Of a stretch of DNA of 64,000 nt, positions 8,578 through 16,641 are shown one piece after another. The first letter of the stretch is position 1, and each line of letters begins with the position of its first letter. The position numbers were made by a program, and so were the translations under genes. Source of the DNA: Streptomyces pactum (GTDB lineage: Bacteria > Actinomycetota > Actinomycetes > Streptomycetales > Streptomycetaceae); contig NZ_JACYXC010000001.1 of NCBI RefSeq assembly GCF_016031615.1, positions 1,736,001 through 1,800,000 on the forward strand, read 5' to 3'. The notes below the pieces were generated by a model that did no database searches, was not told where the DNA came from, and saw only the letters and a list, made by a program, of their open reading frames with translations.

Positions 8578-9585
8578 GTGCCGCACACCCTCAACGGCCG
8601 TCGGCGTGGCCGGATCGGCACCCTCGTGCTCGCCGCCGCGCTGAGCTTCGGACTCGCCGCCTGCGGCGAGTCCGGCGGCTCCGACTCGTCCTCCTCGTCC
8701 TCCTCGTCGGAGGCCGGGGCGGAGTCGTCCGCCGGCTTCCCCCGGACGGTCCAGCACCACAAGGGCAAAACCGAGATCAAGACCAAGCCCAAGCGCGTGG
8801 TGGCCCTGGACAACAGCCTCGTCGAGGCGGTCGTCGCGCTCGACCGGCCGCTGATCGCCGGCATCGGCTCCTACCGCGACCAGAAGGGCTTCCCCGACTA
8901 CCTGGGCGACGCCGTCAAGGACACCAAGGACGTCGGGCCGCTGGACAGCCCGAACCTGGAGCAGATCGCGGCGCTCCGGCCGGACCTCATCATCTCGGCC
9001 TCGGTCCGCCACGAGGAGCTGTACGACCAGCTGTCCGAGATCGCGCCGACGGTCTTCGTGGAGACCACCGGCCCGACCTGGAAGGACAACCTGACCCTGG
9101 TCGGCGAGGCCCTCGGCGAGGAGGCCAAGGCCAAGGAGGTGCTGAGCACCTACGAGACCCGGGCGAAGAAGATCGGTGACGCGATCAACGCCAAGGCCGG
9201 CAAGCCGGAGGTCTCCATCGTCCGCTTCGTGGACGGGCCGACCCGCATCTACCTGCCGAAGACCTTCAGCGGCATCGTGCTCCAGGACATGGGGCTGGCG
9301 CGGCCGGAGAACCAGCGCGATCCCGAGAAGTTCAACATCGAGATCAGCGAGGAGCAGATCGGCCAGGCCGACGGCGACGTCATCTTCTACACCACCTTCT
9401 CCGGCGGCGAGGAGCGGGAGGAGAAGTTCCTCGGCAACCCGCTGTGGAAGCGGCTCGGCGCCGTCAGGAGCGGCGACGTGCACAAGGTCGATGACGAGAT
9501 CTGGATGACCTCGGTCTCGGCGCAGGGCGCCCACCGGATGCTGGACGACATGGCCCGCGTGTTCGGCGTGGACGCGGCGAAGTGA
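8578..9585 (+). CDS. Iron-siderophore ABC transporter, substrate-binding lipoprotein
   Basis: 335-residue periplasmic-binding-like lipoprotein (FecB/FhuD type). Basic N-terminus, hydrophobic core and lipobox GLAAC (Cys at about residue 28) are followed by a Ser-rich spacer. The mature domain has the usual two-lobe marks: KPKRVVALDNSLVEAVVALDRPLIAGIGSY, EQIAALRPDLIISAS, and a C-terminal WKRLGAVRSGDVHKVDDEIW. GTG 8578 is preceded by GGAAGGA at good spacing. It is divergent from the permease/ATPase operon and separated from it by two iron boxes; together they make a complete siderophore importer. The ligand is not determined. Confidence 0.93.
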   Translation: MPHTLNGRRRGRIGTLVLAAALSFGLAACGESGGSDSSSSSSSSEAGAESSAGFPRTVQHHKGKTEIKTKPKRVVALDNSLVEAVVALDRPLIAGIGSYRDQKGFPDYLGDAVKDTKDVGPLDSPNLEQIAALRPDLIISASVRHEELYDQLSEIAPTVFVETTGPTWKDNLTLVGEALGEEAKAKEVLSTYETRAKKIGDAINAKAGKPEVSIVRFVDGPTRIYLPKTFSGIVLQDMGLARPENQRDPEKFNIEISEEQIGQADGDVIFYTTFSGGEEREEKFLGNPLWKRLGAVRSGDVHKVDDEIWMTSVSAQGAHRMLDDMARVFGVDAAK

Positions 9586-9589
9586 CACC

Positions 9590-9634
9590 CGGCGGCGGGG
9601 GCGGTGCGGAGCGTCCGCACCGCCCCCGCCGCCG
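9590..9634 (+). terminator. Strong hairpin terminator after binding-protein gene
   Basis: A perfect 21-bp stem (left arm 9590-9610, right arm 9614-9634) with a 3-nt GCG loop begins 4 bp after the stop codon at 9585. There is no U-tract, as is common for Streptomyces terminators. The rest of the spacer to 9867 is Pro-codon-like C-rich sequence with no gene. Confidence 0.85.
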
Positions 9635-9855
9635 TTCCGGCCCCCCGCCCCCGCCGCCGCCGTTCCACCCCCACCGCCGCGCCGTACGGCCGCCCGGCCC
9701 CACCCCCGTACGACCGCACCCGCACCCCGCGCCCACCGCCGTTCCCGCGCCGCGCACCGCCGGAGCCGGCCGCCGCTCCCGCGCCGCGCACCGCCCGCCG
9801 GGTCCGCCGCCGGACCCCCGCCGGGCCCGCACCCCCATTGCGTCAGAGCGACGAT

Positions 9856-9861
9856 TACACT
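9856..9861 (+). promoter_or_regulatory. -10 hexamer of a leaderless nadE promoter
   Basis: TACACT lies 6 nt before the GTG of nadE and no Shine-Dalgarno sequence is present, so transcription most likely starts at the start codon itself. No good -35 hexamer was found at 17-18 bp. Confidence 0.65.
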
Positions 9862-9867
9862 GGGCGC

Positions 9868-11619
9868 GTGCCTCAACTTCGCCTCGCTCTGAATCAGATC
9901 GACTCCACCGTCGGTGATCTCGCCGGCAACAGCGAAACGATCGTCCACTGGACCCGGCACGCCGCCGGGCAGGGCGCCCATCTGGTGGCGTTCCCCGAGA
10001 TGGCGCTGACCGGCTACCCCGTCGAGGACCTGGCCCTGCGCGCCTCCTTCGTCGAGGCCTCCCGCACCGCGCTGCGCGCCCTCGCCGCCCGGCTGGCCGA
10101 GGAGGGGCTCGGCGAGCTGCCGGTGGTCGTCGGCTACCTGGACCGCAGCGAGCGGGCGGCCCCCCGGTACGGGCAGCCGGCCGGTGCCCCGCAGAACGCC
10201 GCCGCGGTGCTCCACCGCGGCGAGGTGGCACTCTCCTTCGCCAAGCACCACCTGCCCAACTACGGCGTCTTCGACGAGTTCCGCTACTTCGTGCCCGGCG
10301 ACACGATGCCGGTCGTCCGCGTGCACGGGGTGGACGTGGCGCTGGCGATCTGCGAGGACCTGTGGCAGGAGGGCGGCCGGGTGCCCGCCGCCCGCACCGC
10401 CGGGGCCGGGCTGCTGCTCTCCGTCAACGCCTCCCCCTACGAGCGGGAGAAGGACGACACCCGGCTGGAGCTGGTCCGCAAGCGCGCCCAGGAGGCCGGG
10501 TGCACCACCGCGTACCTGGCCATGATCGGCGGCCAGGACGAGCTGGTCTTCGACGGTGACTCGATCATCGTGGACCGGGACGGCACGGTGCTCGCCCGCG
10601 CCCCGCAGTTCGCCGAGGGGTGCGTCCTGGTGGACCTGGACCTGCCCGCCGCCGGGGAGGTGCCCTCGGGGGTGGTGGACGACGGCCTGACCATCGACCA
10701 CGTCATCCTCTCCGCCGACCCGCTGCCGGCCTACGAGCCGGAGCTGGCGGGGGGCGAGGCGGACCGTCTCGGCGACGAGGAGGAGATCTACACCGCGCTG
10801 GTGGTGGGCCTGCGGGCGTACGTCGCCAAGAACGGCTTCCGCAGCGTGCTGATCGGGCTGTCCGGCGGCATCGACTCGGCGCTGGTGGCCGCGATCGCCT
10901 GTGACGCGGTCGGCGCCCAGCACGTGTACGGCGTCTCCATGCCGTCCCGCTACTCCTCCGAGCACTCCAAGGACGACGCCGCCGAGCTGGCCCGCCGTAC
11001 CGGGCTGAACTTCCGCACGGTGCCCATCGCGCCGATGTTCGACGCCTACATGGCGTCGCTGGGGCTGACCGGGCTGGCGGAGGAGAACCTCCAGTCCCGG
11101 CTGCGCGGCACCCTGCTGATGGCCATCTCCAACCAGGAGGGGCACATCGTGCTGGCCCCGGGCAACAAGTCCGAGCTGGCCTGCGGGTACTCCACGCTCT
11201 ACGGCGACTCGGTCGGCGCCTACGGGCCGATCAAGGACGTCTACAAGACCTCGGTCTTCCGGCTCGCCCGGTGGCGCAACCAGGCGGCGGTGGACCGCGG
11301 CCAGACCCCGCCCATCCCGGAGAACTCGATCACCAAGCCGCCCAGCGCCGAGCTGCGGCCGGGCCAGGTGGACACCGACTCGCTCCCCGACTACGACGTC
11401 CTCGACCAGATCCTGGAGCGGTACGTGGACCGGGACCAGGGCCGGGCCCAGATCGTCGCGGCCGGGTTCGACGAGGCGCTGGTCACCCGGGTGCTGCGGC
11501 TGGTGGACACCGCCGAGTACAAGCGGCGGCAGTACCCGCCGGGCACCAAGATCTCCGCCAAGGGCTTCGGCAAGGACCGCCGGCTGCCGATCACCAGCGC
11601 CTGGCGCGAGACCGGCTGA
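9868..11619 (+). CDS. nadE: Glutamine-dependent NAD(+) synthetase
   Basis: 583-residue two-domain cytosolic enzyme making NAD from deamido-NAD, ATP and glutamine. The N-terminal nitrilase-type glutaminase carries the catalytic triad: Glu44 in AFPEMALTGYP, Lys126 in SFAKHHLPNYG and Cys162 in ALAICEDLW. The C-terminal synthetase has the ATP pyrophosphatase P-loop LIGLSGGIDSALV (SGGIDS at 332-337), APGNKSELACGY and GPIKDVYKTSVF. Length and order match bacterial glutamine-dependent NadE. GTG 9868 starts the conserved PQLRLALNQIDSTVGD sequence; a longer frame upstream is just G/C-rich non-coding sequence. It stands alone after a strong terminator. Confidence 0.96.
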   Translation: MPQLRLALNQIDSTVGDLAGNSETIVHWTRHAAGQGAHLVAFPEMALTGYPVEDLALRASFVEASRTALRALAARLAEEGLGELPVVVGYLDRSERAAPRYGQPAGAPQNAAAVLHRGEVALSFAKHHLPNYGVFDEFRYFVPGDTMPVVRVHGVDVALAICEDLWQEGGRVPAARTAGAGLLLSVNASPYEREKDDTRLELVRKRAQEAGCTTAYLAMIGGQDELVFDGDSIIVDRDGTVLARAPQFAEGCVLVDLDLPAAGEVPSGVVDDGLTIDHVILSADPLPAYEPELAGGEADRLGDEEEIYTALVVGLRAYVAKNGFRSVLIGLSGGIDSALVAAIACDAVGAQHVYGVSMPSRYSSEHSKDDAAELARRTGLNFRTVPIAPMFDAYMASLGLTGLAEENLQSRLRGTLLMAISNQEGHIVLAPGNKSELACGYSTLYGDSVGAYGPIKDVYKTSVFRLARWRNQAAVDRGQTPPIPENSITKPPSAELRPGQVDTDSLPDYDVLDQILERYVDRDQGRAQIVAAGFDEALVTRVLRLVDTAEYKRRQYPPGTKISAKGFGKDRRLPITSAWRETG

Positions 11620-11797
11620 CCGCCGCCGGACCGGCCGCCCGGCCCCGGTCCCCCGACCGCCCGCACCGGACACCCGGACCGTACGGACCCTACGAACCGC
11701 ACGGACCGCCGGCCGTCCGGTCCGGGCGGGAACATCCCCCTCCCGGCCGGCGTTGCACACCCTTGTTGTGCACGTTTCCCACGGAAGTGAGTGGCCT

Positions 11798-12547
11798 GTG
11801 AAGGTCGAGATCTACAGCGACATCGCCTGCCCCTGGTGCCACCTGGGCAAGAAGCGGTTCGAGCGGGCGCTGGCGGCCTTCCCGGGTGCCGACCGGGTGG
11901 AGGTGGTCTACCGCCCGTTCCAGCTCGACCCGACCGCGCCGGAGGAGCCCCGGCCGCACCGCGAGGTGCTGGCGGAGAAGTACGGTCCGCAGTCCGTCGC
12001 CATGGACGAGCGGATCACCGCCCTGGGCGCCGCGGAGAACCTCACCTTCGACTTCGACACCGTGGTGGAGAACAACTCGCTGCTCGCCCACCGTCTGCTC
12101 CGCTTCGCCCTCCAGGAGTACGGGCCGGCCGCCCAGGCCCGGCTGAAGGGCCGGCTGCTGGAGGCGCACTTCGGCGAGGGCATGGACATCGGCGACCGCG
12201 AGGAGCTCACCGACGCGGCCGTCGCCGTCGGCCTGGACCGCGACCCGGTGGCCGCGTTCCTGGACGGCGACGAGCTCCACGACGAGGTGCTGGACGAGAT
12301 CGACGAGGCCCGGCAGCGCGGCATCACCGCCGTCCCCACCTTCGTCTTCGAGGGCCGGTGGGCGGTCCAGGGCGGCCAGGAGCCGGCCACCTTCCTCGAC
12401 GTCCTGCACCAGGTCACCGCGGCGACCGCCGCCGAGTCCGCCGGGGCGCGCCCCGGCGACGGCGCGGAGCCGGCGGCCGTCCCCGGGCGCACGGCCGGCC
12501 CGGACGCGGCCTGCGCCGACGACGCCTGCGAGGTCCCGGCCCCCTGA
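11798..12547 (+). CDS. DsbA-family oxidoreductase (FrnE-like)
   Basis: 249-residue cytosolic thioredoxin-fold protein of the DsbA/FrnE group. The active site CPWC is at residues 11-14 (MKVEIYSDIACPWCH), followed by the helical insertion and the cis-Pro region GITAVPTFVFEGRWAVQGGQ. A second cysteine pair lies in the tail (AACADDACEV), as in FrnE proteins with extra redox cysteines; the tail is otherwise Ala/Gly-rich. GTG 11798 is chosen because GGAAGTGAG (ending 11791) sits 6 nt upstream and the product starts right at the first beta strand; upstream in-frame starts add implausible residues. Likely disulfide or FrnE-type polyketide-linked redox role; substrate unknown. Confidence 0.88.
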   Translation: MKVEIYSDIACPWCHLGKKRFERALAAFPGADRVEVVYRPFQLDPTAPEEPRPHREVLAEKYGPQSVAMDERITALGAAENLTFDFDTVVENNSLLAHRLLRFALQEYGPAAQARLKGRLLEAHFGEGMDIGDREELTDAAVAVGLDRDPVAAFLDGDELHDEVLDEIDEARQRGITAVPTFVFEGRWAVQGGQEPATFLDVLHQVTAATAAESAGARPGDGAEPAAVPGRTAGPDAACADDACEVPAP

Positions 12548-12660
12548 CCCGGGCGTCCGCGCCGGGGTGCCCCGGCCCGGGACGGCCGCCGTCCGGGGCC
12601 GCTTGAGCCGGCCCGCCCCCGGCGTCGGGCGCCGCCGGGGCACCGCCCTGCCCCGCACCG

Positions 12661-12693
12661 CCGCCGTCGGGCGCGCTCAGCGCCCGACGGCGG
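12661..12693. terminator. Bidirectional terminator between convergent genes
   Basis: A 14-bp perfect stem (12661-12674 with 12680-12693) has a 5-nt loop, GCTCA, that contains the TGA of the reductase gene (12677-12679). It lies between the ends of the convergent FrnE-like and reductase genes and can serve both. Confidence 0.75.
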
Positions 12694-13285
12694 CGTACGG
12701 ACGGTCGCGGCGGGCGTCGTGGAGGACCGAGCCCCACCACCGGAGCTGGTCGAGCATCAGCTCCGCGGCCCGGGCGGGCTCCTCCGGCTCGATCGGCTCG
12801 CCGTCCTCCCCGAAGAGCAGGTAGTAGCGCGGGAAGCTGACGTAGTCGCGGACCGTGTGGGCGTGCAACTCGCCGAACACCTGGCGCAGCTGCTCGATCG
12901 CCAGGAGTCCGCCGCTGGCCCCGCTGTAGCCGACGAAGCCGATCGGCTTGGCCGCCCACTCGGCGTGGTGCCAGTCGATGGCCGCCTTGAGGGAGGCCGG
13001 GAAGGAGCGGTTGTAGTCGGGGGTCACCACCACGATCGCGTCCGCGTCGGCGATCCGGCGGGTGAGGGCGGCCATCCCGGCCGGCCGCTCCATGTCGGGC
13101 TGCATCGCGGGCGGCACCGCCGGCAGCTCCAGCGGCAGCGGAACGTCCGCCAGGTCGATCAGGTCCACCGTGAAGTGCCCGTACCGCCGGGCCTGCCGGA
13201 CGAACCAGTCCGCGACCACCGGTCCGAACCGCCCCTCCCGGACGCTGCCGACGATCACTGCCAGGTTCAGGTTCTCACTGGACAC
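12677..13285 (-). CDS. NADPH-dependent FMN reductase family protein
   Basis: 202-residue flavodoxin-fold protein. The FMN phosphate loop GSVREGRFG is at residues 13-21, and the second flavin-binding segment VVVTPDYNRSFPASLKAAIDW, followed by KPIGFVGYSGASGG, is typical of the NAD(P)H:FMN reductase/azoreductase family. GTG 13285 follows AGGGAG at 7 nt and starts just before the first beta strand. It is divergent from an HTH regulator gene at 13449, a pairing often seen for redox enzymes and their regulators; regulation by that neighbour is inferred. Substrate unknown. Confidence 0.88.
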   Translation of the reverse strand: MSSENLNLAVIVGSVREGRFGPVVADWFVRQARRYGHFTVDLIDLADVPLPLELPAVPPAMQPDMERPAGMAALTRRIADADAIVVVTPDYNRSFPASLKAAIDWHHAEWAAKPIGFVGYSGASGGLLAIEQLRQVFGELHAHTVRDYVSFPRYYLLFGEDGEPIEPEEPARAAELMLDQLRWWGSVLHDARRDRPYAAVGR

Positions 13286-13448
13286 CGCTGTGCTCCCTGT
13301 TCTTCCGGGTGTTCCGAGGTCACGCGGCCCGCCGCTGCCGGCCGCTGCCGTCAATCTGCCGAGGACCGGCGGGGTGCGGGAAGGCCGCGCGGAGACTGGT
13401 AGCGGCAGGGCCACGATCCGCTCCGCGGGCGGCTGTTAGGTTCGCCGG

Positions 13449-14327
13449 GTGAGCGACAACGAGCTGGGCATGTTCCTCCGGCACCGCCGGGAGTCCGTCA
13501 CCCCCGCCGAGGCCGGTCTGCCCACCGGCCCCCGCCGCCGCACCCCGGGCCTGCGCCGGGCGGAGCTGGCGACCCTGGCCGGGGTGAGCGTGGAGTACGT
13601 GACCCGTCTGGAGCAGGGGCGCGACCGCCACCCGTCGGCCCAGGTGCTCTCCGCGCTGGCCGACGCGCTCCGCCTGACGCCCACCGAGCGCGTCCACCTG
13701 CACCGCCTGGCCAAAGGCGCGGACGGCAACTTCAGCTGCATGGGCGGGGTGCAGCCGACCCGTACGGTACGGCCGGCGGTCCGGGCGCTGCTGGAGCGCC
13801 TGGAGCCGACCCCGGCGGTGCTCCTCAACCGGATGGCCGAGCAGCTGGCCTGGACCTCCGGCTACGAGCGGCTGGCCGGGCCGGTGGGTGCGCTGGACAC
13901 GGCGCCCGGCGGCGGACCGGACGGCCCGCCGCCGAACCTGGCCCGCTTCGTCCTCACCGACGAGCGGGCGCGCACCGCCTACCCCGACTGGGACCGGGTC
14001 GCCGACGAGCAGGTCGCCGCGCTCAAGCAGGGGCCGTTCCGGTCCGACCCGCACATCGCGGCGCTCGCGGACGAGCTGACCGTCACGGCCGGGGCGGCCT
14101 TCACCGACCGGGTGGCCACCGTGCCGGGCCTGCCCCGGCCCAGCGGGGTGGTCCGGCTGGTCCACCCCGAGGCGGGCGAACTCCGGCTGGCCCACGAGAC
14201 GCTGGACCTGTCCGCCGACGACGACCTGCGGCTGAGCGTCCTGCTCCCCGCCGACGACGCCTCCTCCGCCGCCCTGGACCGGCTCACCGGCCGCCGGCCG
14301 GGCATGCTCCGGGCGGTCCCCGCCTGA
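13449..14327 (+). CDS. XRE-family regulator with MmyB-like ligand-binding domain
   Basis: 292-residue transcription factor. The helix-turn-helix is at about residues 33-60 (RRAELATLAGVSVEYVTRLEQGRDRHPS), after the typical FLRHRRESVTP N-terminus; residues 95-285 form the MmyB-like PAS-related domain (PTPAVLLNRMAEQLAWTSGYERL, with the closing GVVRLVHPEAGELRLAHETLDLS). GTG 13449 has no ribosome site but TAGGTT lies at 13437-13442, exactly 6 nt upstream: a leaderless start. It probably controls the divergent FMN reductase gene and itself. Confidence 0.9.
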   Translation: MSDNELGMFLRHRRESVTPAEAGLPTGPRRRTPGLRRAELATLAGVSVEYVTRLEQGRDRHPSAQVLSALADALRLTPTERVHLHRLAKGADGNFSCMGGVQPTRTVRPAVRALLERLEPTPAVLLNRMAEQLAWTSGYERLAGPVGALDTAPGGGPDGPPPNLARFVLTDERARTAYPDWDRVADEQVAALKQGPFRSDPHIAALADELTVTAGAAFTDRVATVPGLPRPSGVVRLVHPEAGELRLAHETLDLSADDDLRLSVLLPADDASSAALDRLTGRRPGMLRAVPA

Positions 14328-14394
14328 CGGGCGGCCCGCGTCGGGCGGTGGGTGACGGCCCCGCCCGGGCCTGCCGTCCCGGGCGGCGGGGTGG

Positions 14395-15420
14395 TCAGAG
14401 GGTGACCGAGGCCGCCACCGGCAGGTGGTCGCTGGCGGTGCGCGGCAGGGTCCACGCGGAGGCCGGGTCCACCCCGCGCACCAGGATCTGGTCGATCCGG
14501 GCCATCGGGAAGGACGCGGGCCAGCTGAAGCCGAAGCCGTCCCCCGCCGCACCCTGTGCCGAGCGCAGCTGGGCGGTGACCGGGGCCAGCGCGCGGTCGT
14601 TCATGGTGCCGTTCAGGTCGCCCAGGAGGATCACCCGGCTGAGGCGCTCGTCCGCGATGGCCTCGCCCAGCGCCTCCGCGCTGGCGTCCCGCTGACCGGC
14701 GGTGAACCCCTTGTCCGACTTCACCCGGACCGACGGCAGGTGGGCCACGTAGACGGCCACGTCACCGTGCGGGGTGTCCACGGTGGTGCGCAGCGCGCGG
14801 GTCCAGCCCAGCTTGATGTCCACCGGAGCACTGTTCCGCAGCGGGTACCGGCTCCACAGCCCGACGGTGCCCTGCACGGTGTGGAAGGGGTACCGGCCGG
14901 CCAGTGCCTTCCGGTACGCCGGGGCCGCCTCGTCGGTCAGCTCCTCCAGGGCGATCACGTCGGCTCCGGACGCGGCCACCTTCCGGGCGGTGCCGGCCGG
15001 ATCGTCGTTGCGCGCGTTGACGTTGTGGGTGACGACGGTGAAGTTGCCGCCGCTCCCGGACCGGTCGAAGAACATCAGCCCGCCGAAGAGGTTGAGCCAC
15101 ACCGCCACCGGGAGCACCAGGGCCAGCAGGGCGGTCGCGGACCGGCGCACCGCGCCCGCCACCAGCAGGACGGGCAGGAGCAGCCCCAGCCACGGCAGGA
15201 ACGTCTCCAGCAGACTGCCGAGGTTGCCGATCCGGTTGGGGATGTACGCGTGACCCGCCATCACCAGCGCGAGCAGCACGGCGCATCCGGCGGTGACCCG
15301 GCCGCGGCGCCAGATGCCACGGTCGTGCCGCCAGCGGCGCAGCAGTCGGCGGGCCCGGGAACCGGTCGGCTCCAGGCCGTCCTCGTCACGTCCGGTCCGC
15401 TCCGTGTACGCCTGCACCAT
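14395..15420 (-). CDS. Membrane-anchored endonuclease/exonuclease/phosphatase family protein
   Basis: 341-residue protein with an N-terminal cytosolic region, about three transmembrane segments at residues 40-115 (VTAGCAVLLALVMAGHA, LLPVLLVAGAV, LALVLPVAVWLNL) and an extracellular EEP phosphoesterase domain. Catalytic motifs are visible: THNVNARN, VIALEELTDEA, VAHLPSV, LLGDLNGTMND and the final TASDHLPVAASV with the metal-binding Asp-His. This layout matches secreted-facing EEP proteins of Streptomyces; substrate (nucleic acid, sphingolipid or phosphoinositide) is not predictable. ATG 15420 follows GAGGA at 8 nt; an alternative upstream ATG at 15474 is in frame but has no conserved sequence. 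Confidence 0.85.
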   Translation of the reverse strand: MVQAYTERTGRDEDGLEPTGSRARRLLRRWRHDRGIWRRGRVTAGCAVLLALVMAGHAYIPNRIGNLGSLLETFLPWLGLLLPVLLVAGAVRRSATALLALVLPVAVWLNLFGGLMFFDRSGSGGNFTVVTHNVNARNDDPAGTARKVAASGADVIALEELTDEAAPAYRKALAGRYPFHTVQGTVGLWSRYPLRNSAPVDIKLGWTRALRTTVDTPHGDVAVYVAHLPSVRVKSDKGFTAGQRDASAEALGEAIADERLSRVILLGDLNGTMNDRALAPVTAQLRSAQGAAGDGFGFSWPASFPMARIDQILVRGVDPASAWTLPRTASDHLPVAASVTL

Positions 15421-15912
15421 GCGCTGTTCCTCACTCCGGATGTGCTGGTCCGTCCGATCCACGCCCACGGGCATGACCATAGGGGATGACCAGGCGTTTT
15501 CCCGCCGTCCTGGCGAGTGCCGCCCGAACCGGGGGACGTGTGTGCGGCACGGCCGGGTTCCGCTCGGACGTCCCGTGACGACATCTGTGACAGAACAGGC
15601 ACAAAACGGCTGCTCAAAGGGGCGGCTGACGGCGAGTCCGGCACCGGGCCGGACGCGACGGGCGGCCGGCCGTTCCGTCCGGCAGCCGGGCGCGCGGGCG
15701 GTTCCTCCGCCGAGTGCGTGTCGCGCCCGGGAGCGCCGTCCCCCGGTACGCCCCGCGCCCGGGGCGGGACGCTCCGGGCGGCACGCCCGGAGCCGGGTCG
15801 TCCGCACCGGCCCGGCTGGCGCGGGTGCCGGGCGGAGGGCGCGAGGGCGCGCGGTGCAGGTGGCGCCCCGGCGGTCGTACGGCGGGCCCGGCGTGGGCGT
15901 ACGGGCGTCCGG
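15421..15912. other. Intergenic region, nothing recognised
   Basis: About 490 bp between two genes transcribed leftward. It must contain the promoter of the EEP gene. The stretch 15640-15905 is G/C-rich low-complexity sequence; no gene, repeat or clear terminator was recognised. Confidence 0.3.
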
Positions 15913-16641
15913 TCAGTTGCGGGACCGGACCCCGTCCAGCACGGTGTCGACTATCCGCTCGGAGAGCCCGTCCGGCAGGTCGCGCCACTCGTGCATCATC
16001 GCGCGGGTCAGCATGGGGCCCACGAAGAGGTCGGCGAGCAGGTCCAGGTCCTCGGTGGCGCGGATCTCACCGGCCGCCATGCCCCGCCGCAGCACCGCCA
16101 GCAGCAGTTCGCGGCGCCGCTGGATGACGGTGTCGTGGTACTCCTTCCACAGACCAGGGTGGGCCCGGACGTGGGCCACGACCGCCCGCAGCAGCGCGGA
16201 GTGGCGCTTGGCCAGGGCTCGCCGGCGTATGAACTCCAGCAGCGTGACCAGGTCGTCGCGGACCGACTCGCCGGCCGGCTCGGGGTGCCCCTCGTCCAGG
16301 GAGCGCATGACGTCGAGCATCAGCGCCTCCTTGCCCCGCCAGCGGCGGTAGAGGGTGGCCTTGCCGACACCGGCCTCCCGGGCGATGCGCTCCATCGACA
16401 GTTCGCCGATGGTGGCGCCCTCCTCCAGCAGGCGCAGCACCGCCTCGATGATCGCGCCGTCCGCGGTGGCGTCCCGCGGCCGGCCGGGCGGACGGCCGGG
16501 GGCAGCGGCGCCGGAGGGCGCCGGCGGGGCGGCGGCGGCCGGGCCCGACGTGGCCGGCGGGCCGGCGGCGCCACCGGCGACGGGCGGGCGGGGCGCCGCG
16601 GGCCCGCCCGGCACCGTGGTCCCGGAGCCGGCGGGGTTCAC
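15913..16641 (-). CDS. TetR-family transcriptional regulator
   Basis: 242-residue repressor. After a 57-residue Pro/Ala/Gly-rich leader, the DNA-binding domain starts at RDATADGAIIEAVLRLLEEG and contains the helix-turn-helix MERIAREAGVGKATLYRRWRGKEAL; the all-alpha ligand domain (TetR_C type) follows. GTG 16641 overlaps the stop of the upstream MFS gene by 4 bp (GTGA), so the exporter and regulator form one operon and the regulator very likely represses it, with ligand an exporter substrate. The palindrome at 18290-18308 upstream of the exporter is the probable operator. The long N-terminal leader is unusual for TetR proteins; an internal start is possible. Confidence 0.9.
   Translation of the reverse strand: MNPAGSGTTVPGGPAAPRPPVAGGAAGPPATSGPAAAAPPAPSGAAAPGRPPGRPRDATADGAIIEAVLRLLEEGATIGELSMERIAREAGVGKATLYRRWRGKEALMLDVMRSLDEGHPEPAGESVRDDLVTLLEFIRRRALAKRHSALLRAVVAHVRAHPGLWKEYHDTVIQRRRELLLAVLRRGMAAGEIRATEDLDLLADLFVGPMLTRAMMHEWRDLPDGLSERIVDTVLDGVRSRN

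Noticed and set aside
8470..11760. 1096-codon open frame opposite to the siderophore-binding protein and nadE
   Set aside because: Antisense frame; both plus-strand genes have clear motifs and starts, and this frame has none.
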